Origin: Sporosarcina limicola
Lineage (GTDB): Bacteria > Bacillota > Bacilli > Bacillales_A > Planococcaceae
Length of the DNA stretch: 64,000 nucleotides
NCBI RefSeq assembly: GCF_014873855.1
Contig: NZ_JADBEL010000001.1
Coordinates: 124,001 to 188,000 of the forward strand
Direction: 5' to 3'
Shown: positions 49,558-62,492 of the stretch, piece after piece
Layout of the letters: each line of letters starts with the position of its first letter
How positions within the stretch are numbered: position 1 is the first letter of the stretch
Notes under the pieces: model-generated
The model's input: the letters and a program-made list of their open reading frames with translations, nothing else
Databases searched by the model: none
Told to the model about the DNA's origin: nothing
Translations under genes and position numbers: made by a program

Positions 49558-51636
49558 TTATTCACCTTTATTTTTCTTGATAATTTCTTCTGCAACAGAT
49601 TTCGGCACTTCTTCATAGTGATCGAATGACATTGAGAAGACACCGCGTCCTTGTGTGTTAGAACGGAGTGAAGTTGCGTATCCAAACATCTGAGCAAGAG
49701 GAACCATAGAGCGAACAACTTGCGCGTTACCGCGCGCGTCCATTCCCTCAACGCGGCCGCGTCGGGAAGTGATGTCACCCATGATGTCTCCCATATACTC
49801 TTCAGGAATAATAACTTCTACTTTCATCATTGGCTCAAGTAGAACCGGGTTAACTTTTGATACAGCGTTTTTCAATGCCATTGATGCAGCAATTTTAAAC
49901 GCCATCTCATTGGAGTCGACATCATGATAAGAACCGTCGAATAGACGCGCTTTAATGTCGATCAAAGGATAACCAGCAATTACACCATTATTAAGTGAAT
50001 CACGGATACCCGCTTCTACTGCTGGAATGTATTCACGTGGAACTGATCCACCGACAACGTTGTTAATGAATTCGAATCCTTTTCCTTCTTCATTAGGAGA
50101 GAATTCGATCCAAACGTGACCAAACTGTCCACGTCCACCGGATTGACGCACAAACTTGCCTTCAACTTCCGCTGAAGCACGGAATGTTTCACGGTAAGAT
50201 ACTTGTGGTGCTCCGACGTTAGCTTCAACGTTGAATTCACGGCGCATACGGTCTACAAGAACATCAAGATGTAATTCACCCATACCAGCGATGATTACTT
50301 CTCCTGTTTCTTGGTCTGTATGTGCACGGAATGTCGGGTCTTCCTCTTGAAGCTTAGCAAGAGCCATACCCATCTTATCTTGGTCCGCTTTTGTTTTCGG
50401 TTCAACAGAAAGTGAAATTACTGGTTCCGGGAAGTCCATTGACTCAAGAACTATCAGTGAACCAGCCTCACAAAGTGTGTCACCAGTTCCTGTATCTTTA
50501 AGTCCGACCGCAGCAGCAATTTCCCCTGAATGTACTTCAGAAATTTCTTCACGAGAGTTCGCATGCATTTGTAGAATACGTCCTACGCGTTCACGCTTAC
50601 CTTTTGAAGAGTTTTGTACGTATGATCCTGATTGAAGAACACCAGAATACACACGGAAGAATGTTAATTTACCTACATAAGGATCCGTCATAACTTTGAA
50701 TGCAAGTGCCGAGAACGGCTCGCTGTCGTCAGAGTGACGCTCAATCTCCTCATCAGTATCAGGATCTGTCCCTTTCATAGCCGGGATATCAAGTGGTGAT
50801 GGAAGGTAGTCGATAACAGCATCAAGAACAAGTTGTACACCTTTGTTCTTGAAAGCAGTTCCACATACAACCGGGTAGAATTCAACAGCCAATGTTGCAT
50901 TACGAATAGCCTTTTTGATTTCTGCGTTTGTAATTTCTTCTTCATCTAAGAACTTATTCATAAGGGCTTCATCGAATTCAGCAACCGCTTCAATTAGCTT
51001 TTCACGGTATTCTTCAGCTTGCTCACGATATTCTTCTGGAATTTCTCTTATTTCAGCGTTTAAACCTGTATCATCTTCGTAGAAAACTGCATTCATTTCA
51101 ACTAAATCAATAATAGCTGCAAAAGTATCTTCTGCGCCAATCGGTAATTGAATTGGATGTGCATTTGCTCCGAGACGCTCAACAAGTGTACCTACTGAAT
51201 AAAGGAAATCCGCACCCGTTTTGTCCATTTTGTTAACGAACACTAGACGTGGAACGCCATAGTTTGTTGCTTGACGCCAAACCGTTTCTGTTTGTGGCTC
51301 AACGCCCGATTGAGCGTCAAGTACCGTTACAGCTCCATCAAGAACACGAAGTGAACGTTCAACTTCAACAGTGAAGTCTACGTGACCTGGAGTATCAATG
51401 ATGTTGACACGGTGTTCTTTCCATTCAGCTGTTGTTGCAGCTGAAGTGATTGTAATCCCGCGTTCTTGCTCTTGTTCCATCCAGTCCATTTGAGATGCAC
51501 CTTCGTGCGTTTCTCCGATTTTGTGGATTTTACCAGTGTAATAAAGAATCCGTTCAGTCGTTGTCGTTTTACCGGCATCGATGTGGGCCATGATTCCAAT
51601 ATTACGCGTATTCTCTAAGGAGAACTTTCTAGCCAT
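49558..51636 (-). CDS. fusA: Elongation factor G
   Basis: The translocation GTPase, 692 residues in five domains: G1 [13 protein letters not shown]3 DTPGHVDF, G4 [10 protein letters not shown]. Between rpsG and tuf in the str operon. Confidence 0.98.
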   Translation of the reverse strand: MARKFSLENTRNIGIMAHIDAGKTTTTERILYYTGKIHKIGETHEGASQMDWMEQEQERGITITSAATTAEWKEHRVNIIDTPGHVDFTVEVERSLRVLDGAVTVLDAQSGVEPQTETVWRQATNYGVPRLVFVNKMDKTGADFLYSVGTLVERLGANAHPIQLPIGAEDTFAAIIDLVEMNAVFYEDDTGLNAEIREIPEEYREQAEEYREKLIEAVAEFDEALMNKFLDEEEITNAEIKKAIRNATLAVEFYPVVCGTAFKNKGVQLVLDAVIDYLPSPLDIPAMKGTDPDTDEEIERHSDDSEPFSALAFKVMTDPYVGKLTFFRVYSGVLQSGSYVQNSSKGKRERVGRILQMHANSREEISEVHSGEIAAAVGLKDTGTGDTLCEAGSLIVLESMDFPEPVISLSVEPKTKADQDKMGMALAKLQEEDPTFRAHTDQETGEVIIAGMGELHLDVLVDRMRREFNVEANVGAPQVSYRETFRASAEVEGKFVRQSGGRGQFGHVWIEFSPNEEGKGFEFINNVVGGSVPREYIPAVEAGIRDSLNNGVIAGYPLIDIKARLFDGSYHDVDSNEMAFKIAASMALKNAVSKVNPVLLEPMMKVEVIIPEEYMGDIMGDITSRRGRVEGMDARGNAQVVRSMVPLAQMFGYATSLRSNTQGRGVFSMSFDHYEEVPKSVAEEIIKKNKGE

Positions 51637-51687
51637 TCTGTATATCTCCTTCCATTTCGGATTAGAGTCTTAGCGAATTGTTCAATC

Positions 51688-52158
51688 CTACCAGCGATAG
51701 TGAGCGAATGCTTTGTTGGCTTCAGCCATTTTATGCATTTCTTCGCGACGTTTCACAGATGCTCCAGTGTTGTTAGATGCATCAAGGATTTCATTCGCAA
51801 GACGTTCTTCCATTGTTTTCTCACCGCGTGTGCGTGAGTAGTTTACAAGGTAACGAAGTCCAAGAGTTGTACGACGATCTGGGCGTACTTCAACTGGAAC
51901 TTGATAGTTTGCTCCACCTACACGACGTGCTTTAACTTCAAGTACTGGCATAACATTAGTAAGAGCAGCTTCAAATACTTCAACTGGATCCTTGCCAGAA
52001 CGTTCTTTTACAAGTTCGAACGCACCATAGAGGATTTTTTGGGATGTACCTTTTTTGCCGTCAAGCATCATTTTATTGATGAGACGTGAGACGAGTTTCG
52101 AATTATAAATCGGATCCGGAAGTACGTCACGTTTTGCAACAGGGCCTTTACGTGGCAT
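51688..52158 (-). CDS. rpsG: 30S ribosomal protein S7
   Basis: A 156-residue head-assembly initiator: [20 protein letters not shown] start and NKAFAHYRW end. Confidence 0.98.
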   Translation of the reverse strand: MPRKGPVAKRDVLPDPIYNSKLVSRLINKMMLDGKKGTSQKILYGAFELVKERSGKDPVEVFEAALTNVMPVLEVKARRVGGANYQVPVEVRPDRRTTLGLRYLVNYSRTRGEKTMEERLANEILDASNNTGASVKRREEMHKMAEANKAFAHYRW

Positions 52159-52223
52159 GTTGTTTTCCTCCTTTCGAGATTAAGTTTTTAAGCGGTCTGT
52201 GCTTAAATAACAGGTTTTTAGCA

Positions 52224-52646
52224 TTAGTTTTTCTTAGCTTTAGGTTTTTTTGCTCCGTATTTTGAACGACTTTGCATACGGCCAGTAACACCAGCTGTAT
52301 CAAGTGCTCCACGAACAACATGGTAACGCACACCAGGTAAATCTTTTACGCGTCCGCCGCGGATAAGAACGACACTATGCTCTTGAAGGTTGTGACCTTC
52401 ACCAGGAATGTACGCATTGACTTCCATCGAGTTCGTCAAACGAACACGTGCATATTTACGTAGCGCCGAGTTTGGTTTCTTCGGTGTCATTGTTCCAACA
52501 CGTGTACAAACACCCCGTTTTTGTGATGAATTCACGTTTGTCATTGACTTTTTGAAGCTGTTATAGCTTTTTCCGAGTGCTGGTGCTTTAGATCCTTCCA
52601 CTTTAGGCTTACGTGGTTTACGGACCAATTGGTTAATTGTAGGCAT
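52224..52646 (-). CDS. rpsL: 30S ribosomal protein S12
   Basis: A 140-residue decoding-centre protein. The streptomycin-relevant lysines are wild type: Lys56 in [11 protein letters not shown] and Lys101 in [11 protein letters not shown]. Preceded by the L7Ae-like gene. Confidence 0.98.
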   Translation of the reverse strand: MPTINQLVRKPRKPKVEGSKAPALGKSYNSFKKSMTNVNSSQKRGVCTRVGTMTPKKPNSALRKYARVRLTNSMEVNAYIPGEGHNLQEHSVVLIRGGRVKDLPGVRYHVVRGALDTAGVTGRMQSRSKYGAKKPKAKKN

Positions 52647-52747
52647 CGGTTTGTCCTCCCTTCATACTTGTTTTGTAAGACCACACATCCAGGTGGTTCA
52701 TTTTTGGGGTAAAAACAAAGTCTTTGTGTTTTTTCACACAAAAACCA

Positions 52748-52996
52748 TTATCCAGTAATCGCAACCACGGTTGTACCGACTTGAATGCCACATGCATTTC
52801 CGAGTTTCTGCATCGAATCGACATGCGTCACTTGGGTACCACGAAGTTCGGCTTCCTCTAGTACTAGGGCAATAAGACGTTCTTCTGCATCTTGTGCGAT
52901 AATAACTTCTGTTACTATCCCTGCACGTATCGCTTTCACTGTCTGCTTTGTACCGATGATCGTCTTCACTGCCTTCTCAACTTTTTCATAAGACAT
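52748..52996 (-). CDS. rplGB: L7Ae-like ribosomal protein (YbxF)
   Basis: An 82-residue K-turn RNA-binding protein. IGTKQTVKAIRAG, EVIIAQDAEERL and LGNACGIQVGTTVVAI match Bacillus YbxF. The start at 52996 lies 8 bases after GGAGGATATGAA; upstream in-frame ATGs overlap or precede the ribosome binding site. First gene of the str operon behind a strong promoter. Confidence 0.93.
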   Translation of the reverse strand: MSYEKVEKAVKTIIGTKQTVKAIRAGIVTEVIIAQDAEERLIALVLEEAELRGTQVTHVDSMQKLGNACGIQVGTTVVAITG

Positions 52997-53041
52997 TTTC
53001 ATATCCTCCAAAGTATAGACATTCAACTATCAACCTTTTGT

Positions 53042-53070
53042 ATATTATCATCTGTCAAGAATTTTGTCAA
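53042..53070 (-). promoter_or_regulatory. SigA promoter of the str operon
   Basis: TTGACA (53065-53070) and TAATAT (53042-53047) on the minus strand with a 17-base spacer, directly downstream of the rpoC terminator and upstream of the L7Ae-like gene. Confidence 0.8.
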
Positions 53071-53079
53071 CAGATAAAG

Positions 53080-53115
53080 AAAAAAACGGGGAGATCCTTT
53101 TCGAGTCCCCCCGTA
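53080..53115 (-). terminator. Terminator of rpoBC
   Basis: G/C-rich stem CGGGG(GG)ACTCG with GATCTCCCCG followed by TTTTTTTC on the minus strand, just after rpoC. Confidence 0.85.
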
Positions 53116-53126
53116 ATTCAAACCGC

Positions 53127-56100
53127 TTATTCTGCTGGTACTTTTTTAGCTAAAGTTTTCTCGCTATCTTGTTCCATAACGATATGACGGTAACGTTGCA
53201 TCCCCGTTCCAGCAGGTACAAGTTTCCCGATAATAACGTTTTCTTTCAGACCAAGCAATTCGTCGGTTTTCCCTTTAATAGCTGCATCCGTCAAGACACG
53301 TGTTGTCTCCTGGAAGGAAGCTGCTGACAAGAAGGATTCCGTTTCGAGTGATGCTTTCGTAATCCCTAGAATAACAGGGCGACAAGTTGCTGGAAGTTTT
53401 CCAACTTTAAGCACTTTTGCATTCGCATCTGAGAATTGGTGAATATCAAGCAGTGATCCCGGTAGCAGTTCCGTGTCACCCGCTTCGATGACACGCACTT
53501 TGCGAAGCATTTGGCGAACCATTACTTCAACGTGCTTGTCACCAATTTCAACACCCTGCATACGGTAAACTTTTTGAACTTCTTTCAGGAGATATTCCTG
53601 GACTGTGACAACGTCTTTTACGACAATAAGTTCTTTCGGATCGATAGAACCTTCTGTAATAACTTCGCCTCGGTCAATCTTATCACCGACTTCGACTTTT
53701 AGACGGGCGTTGTACGGAGCAAGGTATTTACGTGTTTCCACATCACCTTGAATTGTAATCTCTTTTTGACCTTCGCGAATTTCATCAATTTCAGTGATTT
53801 CACCATTAATTTCCGAAATAACCGCTTGACCTTTTGGAATACGTGCTTCGAAGATTTCTTGAATACGTGGTAGACCTTGGGTAATGTCACTCCCTGCAAC
53901 TCCGCCGGTATGGAACGTACGCATCGTAAGCTGTGTACCCGGTTCACCAATAGACTGTGCAGCGATGATTCCAACCGCTTCACCGACTTCAACTGTTTCA
54001 CCTGTCGCCAAGTTAATGCCGTAACATTTTTTACATACTCCGTGCTTCGTATTACATGTGAATGCAGATCTGATTGTCACCTTTTGGAGACCGGCATCAA
54101 GGATTTTGCGCGCAGCATCCGCTGTAATCAATCCATCTTTTTCAAGAATCACTTCACCTGTTTCAGGGTGATAAATCGTTTTCTTCGTATGACGACCTTC
54201 GATACGTTCATCTAGACCCTCGATAATTTCTGTACCTTCTGCAAGCGAACCAATTTCCAATCCGCGATCTGTACCACAGTCATCTTCACGAACGATAACA
54301 TCCTGTGCTACGTCAACAAGTCGACGTGTCAAGTAACCAGAGTCGGCCGTCTTAAGTGCCGTATCCGCAAGACCTTTACGCGCACCGTGTGTGGAGATAA
54401 AGTACTCGAGTACCGTCAATCCTTCACGGAATGATGACTTGATTGGAAGCTCGATGATACGTCCAGCCGGGTTGGCCATCAATCCGCGCATACCCGCAAG
54501 TTGCGTGAAGTTTGATGCGTTACCCCGTGCGCCCGAGTCACTCATCATGTAAATCGGGTTCGAGTGATCTAGGGATTCCATTAGCTTGCCTTGGATAACA
54601 TCCTTCGCATTACTCCAGTAGGAAATAACACGATCATATCGCTCTTCTTCCGTAATAAGACCACGACGGAATTGTTGCAATACCTTATCTACTTTATCCT
54701 GTGCTTCTTGTAAGATCTCACCTTTGTTATGAAGGACTACGATATCTGAAATCCCGATCGTAATACCCGCACGTGTTGAATATTTAAATCCTAGGTTCTT
54801 CATACGGTCAAGCATTCGTGACGTTTCTGTAATATGGAAACGTTTAAAGATTTCCGCGATGATATCTCCAAGAATTCCTTTTTTAAACGGCGATATAAGT
54901 TCAGAGCCTGCAACATGCTTTTTCACGTCAACAGTTCCTGAAACGAAATACTTGTCAGGCGTTTCAACTTGTAAATTGAACGCCGTCGGCTCGTTAATAT
55001 ATGGAAATGATTCTGGAAGGATTTCGTTAAATATTATTTTCCCAACTGTAGTCAGAAGTAATTTGCTATTCTGCTCATCAGTAAATGTCGGGTTGTTCAA
55101 AGAACCTGCCTGAATACCGACCCGTGAATGGAGATGGGCGTGACCATTGTGGTAAGCAATAAGTGCTTCATCCGCATCACGGAACACTGCTCCTTCTCCT
55201 GTCGCACCTTCACGTTCCATTGTAAGGTAATAGTTACCTAAAACCATATCCTGGGAAGGGGTTACAACCGGTTTTCCATCTTTCGGATTCAAGATGTTTT
55301 GTGCAGCAAGCATAAGAAGACGTGCTTCCGCTTGCGCTTCTGCTGACAGTGGAACGTGGACGGCCATCTGGTCACCATCGAAGTCAGCGTTATAGGCTGT
55401 ACATACTAGTGGATGCAATGTGATTGCGCGTCCTTCTACAAGGATAGGTTCAAACGCCTGGATGCCTAAACGGTGAAGTGTCGGTGCTCGGTTCAAAAGG
55501 ACCGGATGCTCCTTGATGACATCTTCAAGAACGTCCCATACTTCCGAATGAAGTCGTTCGATTTTACGTTTAGCGCTTTTAATATTATGTGCAAGGTTCC
55601 GTTCAACGAGTTCCTTCATCACAAATGGTTTAAACAATTCAATCGCCATTTCTTTCGGCAGACCACACTGATACATTTTCAAGTTAGGCCCTACAACGAT
55701 AACAGATCGACCTGAGTAGTCTACCCGTTTTCCAAGTAAGTTTTGACGGAAACGGCCTTGCTTCCCTTTCAACATATGGGAAAGGGATTTCAACGGACGG
55801 TTTCCTGGTCCAGTAACCGGACGGCCACGACGGCCATTATCAACAAGTGCATCGACAGCTTCTTGTAACATACGCTTCTCGTTTTGGACGATAATGCCGG
55901 GTGCTCCAAGGTCAAGAAGACGTTTTAGCCTATTATTCCGGTTAATAACCCTCCGGTACAAATCATTCAAGTCGGAAGTCGCGAAACGTCCGCCATCAAG
56001 CTGTACCATCGGACGTAATTCTGGTGGGATAACCGGCAACACTTCAAGAACCATCCACTCAGGTTTATTACCCGAATTACGGAACGATTCGACAACTTCA

Positions 56101-56729
56101 AGACGACGAATCGCACGCGTACGACGTTGTCCCTGAACCGTTTTCAATTCTTCTTTCAGGAATTCGGTCTCTTTATCGAGATCGATTGCCATCAAAAGAC
56201 GTTCGATTGCCTCTGCACCCATGAGCGCTTGAAACTTAGATCCATATTTTTCACGATAAATACGGTATTCTCTCTCAGAAAGCAATTGCTTTCTTTCAAG
56301 TGGCGTATCCGCGGGATCCACAACTACATAAGATGCGAAATAGATAATTTCCTCCAAAGCGCGTGGGGTCATATCAAGGATGAGACCCATTCGGCTTGGA
56401 ATACCTTTGAAATACCAAATATGCGTCACTGGAGCAGCAAGCTCAATATGACCCATACGTTCGCGACGAACTTTTTGACGTGTTACTTCCACTCCACAGC
56501 GGTCACAAACGACGCCTTTATAACGCACACGTTTATACTTTCCGCAATGACATTCCCAGTCTTTAGTAGGGCCGAAAATACGTTCACAGAACAAACCGTC
56601 TTTTTCTGGTTTTAATGTACGGTAGTTGATTGTTTCAGGCTTCTTGACTTCACCATAGGACCATGAACGAATCTTATCCGGTGATGCTAGGCCGATTTTC
56701 ATATACTCAAAATTGTTTACATCTAGCAA
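53127..56729 (-). CDS. rpoC: RNA polymerase subunit beta'
   Basis: The catalytic 1200-residue subunit. The N-terminal zinc site is [20 protein letters not shown] (about 60-78), the active-site Mg loop is [12 protein letters not shown] (about 450), and the second zinc site CGTDRG...[11 protein letters not shown] is present. It has no large lineage insertion. 127 bases after rpoB. Confidence 0.98.
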   Translation of the reverse strand: MLDVNNFEYMKIGLASPDKIRSWSYGEVKKPETINYRTLKPEKDGLFCERIFGPTKDWECHCGKYKRVRYKGVVCDRCGVEVTRQKVRRERMGHIELAAPVTHIWYFKGIPSRMGLILDMTPRALEEIIYFASYVVVDPADTPLERKQLLSEREYRIYREKYGSKFQALMGAEAIERLLMAIDLDKETEFLKEELKTVQGQRRTRAIRRLEVVESFRNSGNKPEWMVLEVLPVIPPELRPMVQLDGGRFATSDLNDLYRRVINRNNRLKRLLDLGAPGIIVQNEKRMLQEAVDALVDNGRRGRPVTGPGNRPLKSLSHMLKGKQGRFRQNLLGKRVDYSGRSVIVVGPNLKMYQCGLPKEMAIELFKPFVMKELVERNLAHNIKSAKRKIERLHSEVWDVLEDVIKEHPVLLNRAPTLHRLGIQAFEPILVEGRAITLHPLVCTAYNADFDGDQMAVHVPLSAEAQAEARLLMLAAQNILNPKDGKPVVTPSQDMVLGNYYLTMEREGATGEGAVFRDADEALIAYHNGHAHLHSRVGIQAGSLNNPTFTDEQNSKLLLTTVGKIIFNEILPESFPYINEPTAFNLQVETPDKYFVSGTVDVKKHVAGSELISPFKKGILGDIIAEIFKRFHITETSRMLDRMKNLGFKYSTRAGITIGISDIVVLHNKGEILQEAQDKVDKVLQQFRRGLITEEERYDRVISYWSNAKDVIQGKLMESLDHSNPIYMMSDSGARGNASNFTQLAGMRGLMANPAGRIIELPIKSSFREGLTVLEYFISTHGARKGLADTALKTADSGYLTRRLVDVAQDVIVREDDCGTDRGLEIGSLAEGTEIIEGLDERIEGRHTKKTIYHPETGEVILEKDGLITADAARKILDAGLQKVTIRSAFTCNTKHGVCKKCYGINLATGETVEVGEAVGIIAAQSIGEPGTQLTMRTFHTGGVAGSDITQGLPRIQEIFEARIPKGQAVISEINGEITEIDEIREGQKEITIQGDVETRKYLAPYNARLKVEVGDKIDRGEVITEGSIDPKELIVVKDVVTVQEYLLKEVQKVYRMQGVEIGDKHVEVMVRQMLRKVRVIEAGDTELLPGSLLDIHQFSDANAKVLKVGKLPATCRPVILGITKASLETESFLSAASFQETTRVLTDAAIKGKTDELLGLKENVIIGKLVPAGTGMQRYRHIVMEQDSEKTLAKKVPAE

Positions 56730-56805
56730 GGAGCCTACCTCCCTTTAGTCTTATCGCTGCAATTGCCTTTTCCGAGCAAGCGCACACTATAACTACATAT
56801 AGATA

Positions 56806-56833
56806 GATGGAGGACCGTGCGACTTCCTCCATC
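56806..56833 (-). other. Hairpin in the rpoB-rpoC gap
   Basis: Perfect 9-bp stem, GATGGAGGA with TCCTCCATC, without a T-run. Possible mRNA-processing or stabilising structure. The 127-base gap holds no gene. Confidence 0.5.
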
Positions 56834-56856
56834 TCCACTTAGCCAATCAAACATGC

Positions 56857-59800
56857 TTAACCTTCTTTTATAAGATTTAAAGCGTCTGTCGGTTGCATAT
56901 CATCATCTTCATCAAGATCACGTAACTCGATTTCTTTAAAATCAATTGAAAGCATCTTCACGTCTAACCCAAGGCTTTGGAGTTCCTTAATAAGAACTTT
57001 AAACGATTCCGGAACACCCGGTTGAGGAACACTTTCGCCTTTAACAATCGATTCATACGTTTTCACACGCCCCACAACGTCATCTGATTTTACGGTCAGA
57101 ATTTCCTGTAACGTGTAAGCTGCACCATACGCTTCAAGCGCCCACACTTCCATCTCTCCGAAACGCTGTCCACCGAATTGAGCTTTACCTCCAAGTGGTT
57201 GCTGCGTAACAAGTGAGTATGGTCCTGTCGAACGTGCATGTAGCTTATCGTCAACCATGTGGGCAAGTTTAATCAGGTACATGACACCCACGGATACACG
57301 GTTGTCGAACGCCTCACCTGAACGTCCATCATATAAAACCGTTTTTCCGTCGCGATTCATGCCCGACTCTTCCATTGTATCCCAAACGTCTTCTTCGTTG
57401 GCACCATCAAATACAGGAGAGGCCATATGGATTCCAAGATTTCTAGAAGCCATTCCAAGATGCATTTCAAGAACCTGTCCGATGTTCATACGCGATGGTA
57501 CACCGAGCGGGTTAAGCATGACATCAATTGGTGTTCCGTCAGGTAAATATGGCATATCAGATTCAGGTAAAATACGAGAAATAACCCCTTTATTACCGTG
57601 TCGTCCAGCCATTTTATCTCCGACAGAAATTTTTCGTTTTTGAACGATGTATGCACGAACCAATTGGTTTACACCTGGTGGCAACTCATCGCCGTCTTCA
57701 CGATTAAAGACTTTCACATCAAGAACGATACCGCCTGCGCCATGAGGTACACGGAGTGATGTATCACGAACCTCACGTGCTTTTTCACCGAAAATCGCAT
57801 GTAGAAGTCGTTCTTCTGCAGTCAGTTCAGTTACACCCTTTGGAGTTACTTTACCGACAAGAATATCACCATCACGAACTTCCGCTCCAACACGGATAAT
57901 TCCACGATCATCTAGATTGCGTAGCGCATCTTCACCGACGTTTGGAATATCTCGTGTAATTTCTTCAGGCCCAAGCTTTGTATCTCTCGCTTCAGATTCG
58001 TATTCTTCAATATGAACCGAGGTGTATACATCATCTTTCACAAGACGTTCACTCATGATGATGGCATCCTCATAATTGTAACCGTCCCACGTCATGAATG
58101 CCGTGAGTACGTTTCGACCAAGTGCAAGTTCTCCCTGTTCCATTGAAGGGCCATCCGCCAGAATATCAAGTGGCTTCACACGGTCTCCTACGTTAACAAT
58201 TGGACGTTGGTTATAACAAGTTCCTTGGTTTGAACGGATGAAATTATTAAGACGGTAGATCGTTAGGTCGCCTTTTACTTCCTTCTCATCAACAGTTTCA
58301 ATACGACGAACGCGGATTTCTCTCGCTTCAACATGCTCTATAATTCCGTCAAACTTAGCGAGTACTGCCGCTCCAGAGTCACGTGCTGAAACGTGTTCCA
58401 TTCCCGTTCCGACAAACGGAGCCTCCGGATTAAGAAGTGGAACTGCTTGACGTTGCATGTTCGCTCCCATAAGGGCACGGTTCGAGTCATCATTCTCAAG
58501 GAAAGGAATACATGCTGTTGCCGCAGAAACGACTTGCTTAGGTGAAACATCCATATAGTCTATCTGATCACGTTTAAAGACGGTGTTGTCCCCTTGGAAA
58601 CGACCGACTACTCCTTCATTAACGAAAGAACCATCTTCAGACAGAATTGCATTCGCTTGTGCGACGACGTAGTTATCTTCCACATCTGCTGTCAAATAAT
58701 CAATTTGAGTAGTAACACGGCCAGATATAGGATCTACTTTTCGATAGGGTGTTTCGATAAATCCAAACTTGTTCACTTTCGCAAATGACGAGAGTGAATT
58801 GATAAGACCAATATTCGGTCCCTCTGGTGTTTCAATCGGACACATGCGGCCGTAATGGGAGTAGTGAACGTCACGCACTTCCATTCCTGCACGTTCTCGC
58901 GTCAATCCACCGGGCCCAAGCGCAGATAACCTACGTTTATGCGTAAGTTCAGCAAGCGGGTTTGTTTGGTCCATGAATTGAGAAAGTTGCGAACTACCGA
59001 AGAACTCTTTGATTGACGCAATAACTGGACGGATATTTATCAGCTGTTGCGGCACAATAGACTGTGTATCATTAATGGACATACGCTCTTTAACAACACG
59101 TTCCATCCGGGAAAGCCCGATACGGAACTGATTTTGCAGAAGCTCGCCTACTGAGCGAAGGCGCCGATTGCCAAGGTGATCGATATCATCAGTGTTTCCT
59201 ACCCCGTGAAGAAGGTTAAAGAAGTAACTGATTGAGGCAACGATATCCGCTGGCGTCACATGCTTAATTGAATCATCTACATATGCGTTCGAAATTACGT
59301 TAATCACTTGTTTTTCTTCGCTTTTCGGTGAATATATTTTAATGCACTGAATTGTAATGCTTTCGTCTAGAACGCCACTTGCGTGTGTGATTTCTTGGAA
59401 ACCGATTCCTTTTTCCAAATGCGGAAGAAGACGGTCTAGTGTACGACGATCGATAAGTTGGTCTTTCTCCAGGAGTATTTCGCCTGTTTCAGGGTCGACG
59501 AGTGTCTCGGCAACAGTTTGATTGAACAAACGGTTTTGTACATGGAGCTTTTTATTCATCTTATAGCGTCCAACATTCGCTAAATCATACCTTTTCGCAT
59601 CGAAAAAGCGAGAGAACAAGAGATTCTTCGCACTATCAAGCGTAGGGGGTTCACCCGGACGAAGACGTTCATAAATTTCAAGTAACGCCTTTTCAGAGCC
59701 TTCTGTATTATCTTTTTCAAGTGAATTACGAAGATATTCGTTATCACCAATCAAATCAATGATTTCTTGGTCGGACGAGAATCCGAGTGCACGAAGGAGT

Positions 59801-60381
59801 ACTGTAACCGGTAACTTCCGTGTACGGTCTATCCGAACATGCACGACATCTTTCGCATCTGTTTCATATTCGAGCCAAGCACCACGGTTTGGAATGACAG
59901 TTGCGCCAAAACCACGTTTTCCATTTTTGTCTGTCTTGTCGCTGTAGTACACACTTGGAGAACGGACTAGTTGAGAAACGATAACCCTCTCCGCGCCGTT
60001 AATGATAAACGTACCATTTTCCGTCATAAGTGGGAAATCACCCATGAAAACGTCCTGTTCCTTCACTTCTTCAGTCTCTTTGTTGTGTAGACGTACTTTC
60101 ACACGCAATGGTGCTGCATACGTTACATCACGCTCTTTCGATTCATCTTCAGGGTATTTTGGATCCCCTAGTTGATAATCGATGAACTCCAACGCAAGGT
60201 TTCCAGTGAAATCTTGAATCGGAGAAATATCGCGGAACATTTCCCTTAAGCCCTCTTCTAAGAACCACTCGTAAGATGCCGTCTGAATTTCAATCAGATT
60301 CGGCAGATCGAGTACTTCGCTGATCCGTGCGAAACTTCTACGCTGACGGTGTTGACCATACTGTACTAAATGACCTGTCAA
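56857..60381 (-). CDS. rpoB: RNA polymerase subunit beta
   Basis: A 1174-residue subunit. The rifampicin pocket reads as the sensitive type ([30 protein letters not shown]). The chosen start is TTG at 60381 (LTGHLVQYG), eight to ten bases after GAGGGGTG; the GTG three codons upstream is part of that site. Bacillus rpoB also starts TTG ACA GGT. Confidence 0.97.
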   Translation of the reverse strand: MTGHLVQYGQHRQRRSFARISEVLDLPNLIEIQTASYEWFLEEGLREMFRDISPIQDFTGNLALEFIDYQLGDPKYPEDESKERDVTYAAPLRVKVRLHNKETEEVKEQDVFMGDFPLMTENGTFIINGAERVIVSQLVRSPSVYYSDKTDKNGKRGFGATVIPNRGAWLEYETDAKDVVHVRIDRTRKLPVTVLLRALGFSSDQEIIDLIGDNEYLRNSLEKDNTEGSEKALLEIYERLRPGEPPTLDSAKNLLFSRFFDAKRYDLANVGRYKMNKKLHVQNRLFNQTVAETLVDPETGEILLEKDQLIDRRTLDRLLPHLEKGIGFQEITHASGVLDESITIQCIKIYSPKSEEKQVINVISNAYVDDSIKHVTPADIVASISYFFNLLHGVGNTDDIDHLGNRRLRSVGELLQNQFRIGLSRMERVVKERMSINDTQSIVPQQLINIRPVIASIKEFFGSSQLSQFMDQTNPLAELTHKRRLSALGPGGLTRERAGMEVRDVHYSHYGRMCPIETPEGPNIGLINSLSSFAKVNKFGFIETPYRKVDPISGRVTTQIDYLTADVEDNYVVAQANAILSEDGSFVNEGVVGRFQGDNTVFKRDQIDYMDVSPKQVVSAATACIPFLENDDSNRALMGANMQRQAVPLLNPEAPFVGTGMEHVSARDSGAAVLAKFDGIIEHVEAREIRVRRIETVDEKEVKGDLTIYRLNNFIRSNQGTCYNQRPIVNVGDRVKPLDILADGPSMEQGELALGRNVLTAFMTWDGYNYEDAIIMSERLVKDDVYTSVHIEEYESEARDTKLGPEEITRDIPNVGEDALRNLDDRGIIRVGAEVRDGDILVGKVTPKGVTELTAEERLLHAIFGEKAREVRDTSLRVPHGAGGIVLDVKVFNREDGDELPPGVNQLVRAYIVQKRKISVGDKMAGRHGNKGVISRILPESDMPYLPDGTPIDVMLNPLGVPSRMNIGQVLEMHLGMASRNLGIHMASPVFDGANEEDVWDTMEESGMNRDGKTVLYDGRSGEAFDNRVSVGVMYLIKLAHMVDDKLHARSTGPYSLVTQQPLGGKAQFGGQRFGEMEVWALEAYGAAYTLQEILTVKSDDVVGRVKTYESIVKGESVPQPGVPESFKVLIKELQSLGLDVKMLSIDFKEIELRDLDEDDDMQPTDALNLIKEG

Positions 60382-60448
60382 CTCTTTCACCCCTCATAAA
60401 ACAATAATAGTTCTTTGCGAAATCACAAAAATAGTGTATGATATCGAA

Positions 60449-60495
60449 AAAACAAAAAGAAAACGAGTTCCGGCAAGAGCTCATTTTCGGTTTGA
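60449..60495 (-). terminator. Terminator between the methyltransferase gene and rpoB
   Basis: On the minus strand GAAAATGAG pairs with CTCGTTTTC (one G-U), followed by TTTTTG and TTTTTT. It ends the upstream unit or acts as an attenuator before rpoB. Confidence 0.75.
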
Positions 60496-60606
60496 CAATC
60501 CTTTATACAACGTCAGTATACCTTTAGTTTCCATTATTCATGCAAAAGGGCATACGACCGCACTATAATAATTTATGCATTTTACAACATTACCACACTG
60601 TCTCTC

Positions 60607-61215
60607 TCACGTCAAGACTTTTTGGGCTCTCAATATATAATACCCCTTCTTCTTAACGACTATCTCAACGCTTCCGAAAAGTTCTGTCAAACGGTCCATC
60701 GTTGAAGGTGCCCCTTGTTTCTTCTGAATGACAACCCACAGTTCGCCACCCTCTTCAAGTTTCGAAAATGCTCCCTGATAAAAATTGAATACCGTCTCTT
60801 TTCCTGCACGGATTGGCGGATTCGTCAAAATTGCAGCAAACCTGTTCCCCGTGACATTAGATAATGCATCGCTTGAATAAACCGTCACATTCGTAATGCG
60901 ATTTTGCTGTGCATTATGCGTCGCAAGTGTAAGCGCCCGTTCGTTCACATCAATCATATGAACGCTCCGTTCTGGAAAAGATGCGGCAATAGATAAACCA
61001 ATCGGGCCATAGCCACAACCGATATCAAGAATAGCCCCTACCGATTCGGGTAAACTAAAGGCTTCAGCAAGAAGTTGAGAACCAAAATCCACTTCACCTT
61101 TACTGAATACACCAGCATCTGTTTTGAACCTCAGGGTAACCCCACGTAGTGTCGCAGACCATTCTTTCGGACTACTTTTCACCTTCGGATCTTTCGAGTA
61201 ATAATGTTCAGACAT
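60607..61215 (-). CDS. Class I SAM-dependent methyltransferase (RsmC-like, YbxB)
   Basis: A 202-residue methyltransferase. Motif I is ILDIGCGYGPIG, and the catalytic NPPI motif (TNPPIRAGK) marks N2-guanine rRNA methylases of the RsmC group, so an rRNA target is likely. The ATG at 61215 follows GGGGGGAGGACTTGC; a much longer upstream frame overlaps rplL and is not real. The gene lies between rplL and rpoB, its conserved Bacillus place. Confidence 0.93.
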   Translation of the reverse strand: MSEHYYSKDPKVKSSPKEWSATLRGVTLRFKTDAGVFSKGEVDFGSQLLAEAFSLPESVGAILDIGCGYGPIGLSIAASFPERSVHMIDVNERALTLATHNAQQNRITNVTVYSSDALSNVTGNRFAAILTNPPIRAGKETVFNFYQGAFSKLEEGGELWVVIQKKQGAPSTMDRLTELFGSVEIVVKKKGYYILRAQKVLT

Positions 61216-61274
61216 GCAAGTCCTCCCCCCGTATATAAAACAAAGGTAATCTAAGGTTGTCATATAGACTCTAG

Positions 61275-61325
61275 ACAAAAAAATGGAGAAAAGCCCGTCG
61301 ATTTCTGACGAGCTTTTCTCCATTA
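61275..61325 (-). terminator. Terminator of rplJL
   Basis: Long stem ATGGAGAAAAGC(T)CGTC with its complement and a TTTTTTTG tail on the minus strand, a few bases after rplL. Confidence 0.9.
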
Positions 61326-61333
61326 TTTGAAAA

Positions 61334-61696
61334 TTACTTAACTTCGATTCCAGCGCCAACTTCTTCAAGTTTCGCTTTCATTTCTTCTGCTTCTTCTTTA
61401 GTTACGCCCTCTTTAATTGCTTTTGGTGCGTTATCAACAACTTCTTTAGCTTCTTTCAAGCCAAGACCTGTGATTTCACGAACAGCTTTGATAACTTTGA
61501 TTTTTTGATCTCCTGCAGATGTAAGGATTACATCAAATTCAGTTTGTTCAGCAGCTGCTTCTCCAGCACCAGCGCCAGCCATTGCCATAGGTGCAGCAGC
61601 AGTTACGCCAAACTCGTCTTCGATTGCCTTTACAAGGTCGTTAAGTTCAAGAACTGTCATTTCTTTAATTGCTTCAAGGATTTGTTCTTTAGTCAT
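61334..61696 (-). CDS. rplL: 50S ribosomal protein L7/L12
   Basis: A 120-residue stalk protein: N-terminal dimerisation part, an alanine/glycine hinge ([18 protein letters not shown]) and the factor-binding C-terminal [20 protein letters not shown]. Confidence 0.98.
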   Translation of the reverse strand: MTKEQILEAIKEMTVLELNDLVKAIEDEFGVTAAAPMAMAGAGAGEAAAEQTEFDVILTSAGDQKIKVIKAVREITGLGLKEAKEVVDNAPKAIKEGVTKEEAEEMKAKLEEVGAGIEVK

Positions 61697-61765
61697 TAGT
61701 AGTTCCTCCTAAAATAATTGTTTTTGTCGGGTCTTAGCCCGCATTTTTTCGCTCAAGCCGCTTTA

Positions 61766-62266
61766 TTAAGCACCTTGTTCTTCTTTTTGCTCCGCAACAG
61801 CTTTTGTTGCAAGCGCGAAGTTGCGCATTGGAGCTTGTAGTACGCTGAGAAGCATAGAAAGTAGACCTTCGCGAGATGGAAGTTCTGCCAATGCTTTGAC
61901 GTCTGCTTCTGTCGCAATCGTTCCTTCGATGACACCAGCTTTAATTTCAAGTTTGTCGTTTTTCTTTGCAAAATCGTTAAGGATTTTAGCAGGAGCAACA
62001 ACATCTTCGTTTGAGAATGCAATTGCATTCGGTCCTGTTAGGTATTCATTCAACCCTTCAAGTCCGGCAGCTTCAGCAGCACGGCGTGACATTGAGTTTT
62101 TGTAAACTTTAAAGTCAATACCTGCTTCACGAAGCTGTTTACGAAGTTCTGTAACTTGGCCAACAGTTAAACCGCGGTAATCTACAACAACAACCGAAGC
62201 CGCTGATTTCAATTTATCCGAAATTTCACCGACAACCGCTTTTTTAGCTTCTAACACTTTGCTCAT
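61766..62266 (-). CDS. rplJ: 50S ribosomal protein L10
   Basis: A 166-residue stalk base protein. The ATG at 62266 ([15 protein letters not shown]) follows TAGGAGGTGTCAAA; the ATG 30 bases upstream is in the leader. An L10 leader RNA precedes it. Confidence 0.97.
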   Translation of the reverse strand: MSKVLEAKKAVVGEISDKLKSAASVVVVDYRGLTVGQVTELRKQLREAGIDFKVYKNSMSRRAAEAAGLEGLNEYLTGPNAIAFSNEDVVAPAKILNDFAKKNDKLEIKAGVIEGTIATEADVKALAELPSREGLLSMLLSVLQAPMRNFALATKAVAEQKEEQGA

Positions 62267-62277
62267 TTTGACACCTC

Positions 62278-62461
62278 CTAAAAAATTTGGGGTCATTTAT
62301 ACCGATACGAAAAAGCCCTCAGGTCTATATAAAATAGACTCGAGGGCAGAAAAGTCGTCATCTTTTAAATTTAAAAGAGCGTCTTGTCCTCGGCAGGAAT
62401 TTTAAGCGGCAAGCCGCTCCTACTGTCTACGGTACAAATGGTGCTATTCACAACAGAAGTC
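62278..62461 (-). promoter_or_regulatory. L10 leader of rplJL with attenuator hairpin
   Basis: The 180-base structured 5' leader contains a stem GCCCTC...GTCTAT with ATAGAC...GAGGGC (62315-62347) followed by TTTTT on the minus strand. It also has GAGCGGCTTGCCGC, a hairpin of the kink-type L10-binding region. This is the known L10 autoregulatory leader position in Bacillus; attenuation by free L10 is expected. Confidence 0.8.
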
Positions 62462-62490
62462 ATCATATCAGAAGACTTGCCGTCAGTCAA
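62462..62490 (-). promoter_or_regulatory. SigA promoter of rplJL
   Basis: TTGACT (62485-62490) and TATGAT (62462-62467) on the minus strand with a 17-base spacer, directly after the rplA stop. Confidence 0.85.
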
Positions 62491-62492
62491 TA

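Noticed and set aside
60607-61368. Longer start for the RsmC-like methyltransferase
   Set aside because: The extra 51 residues overlap the rplL terminator and rplL end; the start at 61215 has a strong ribosome binding site and fits the family.
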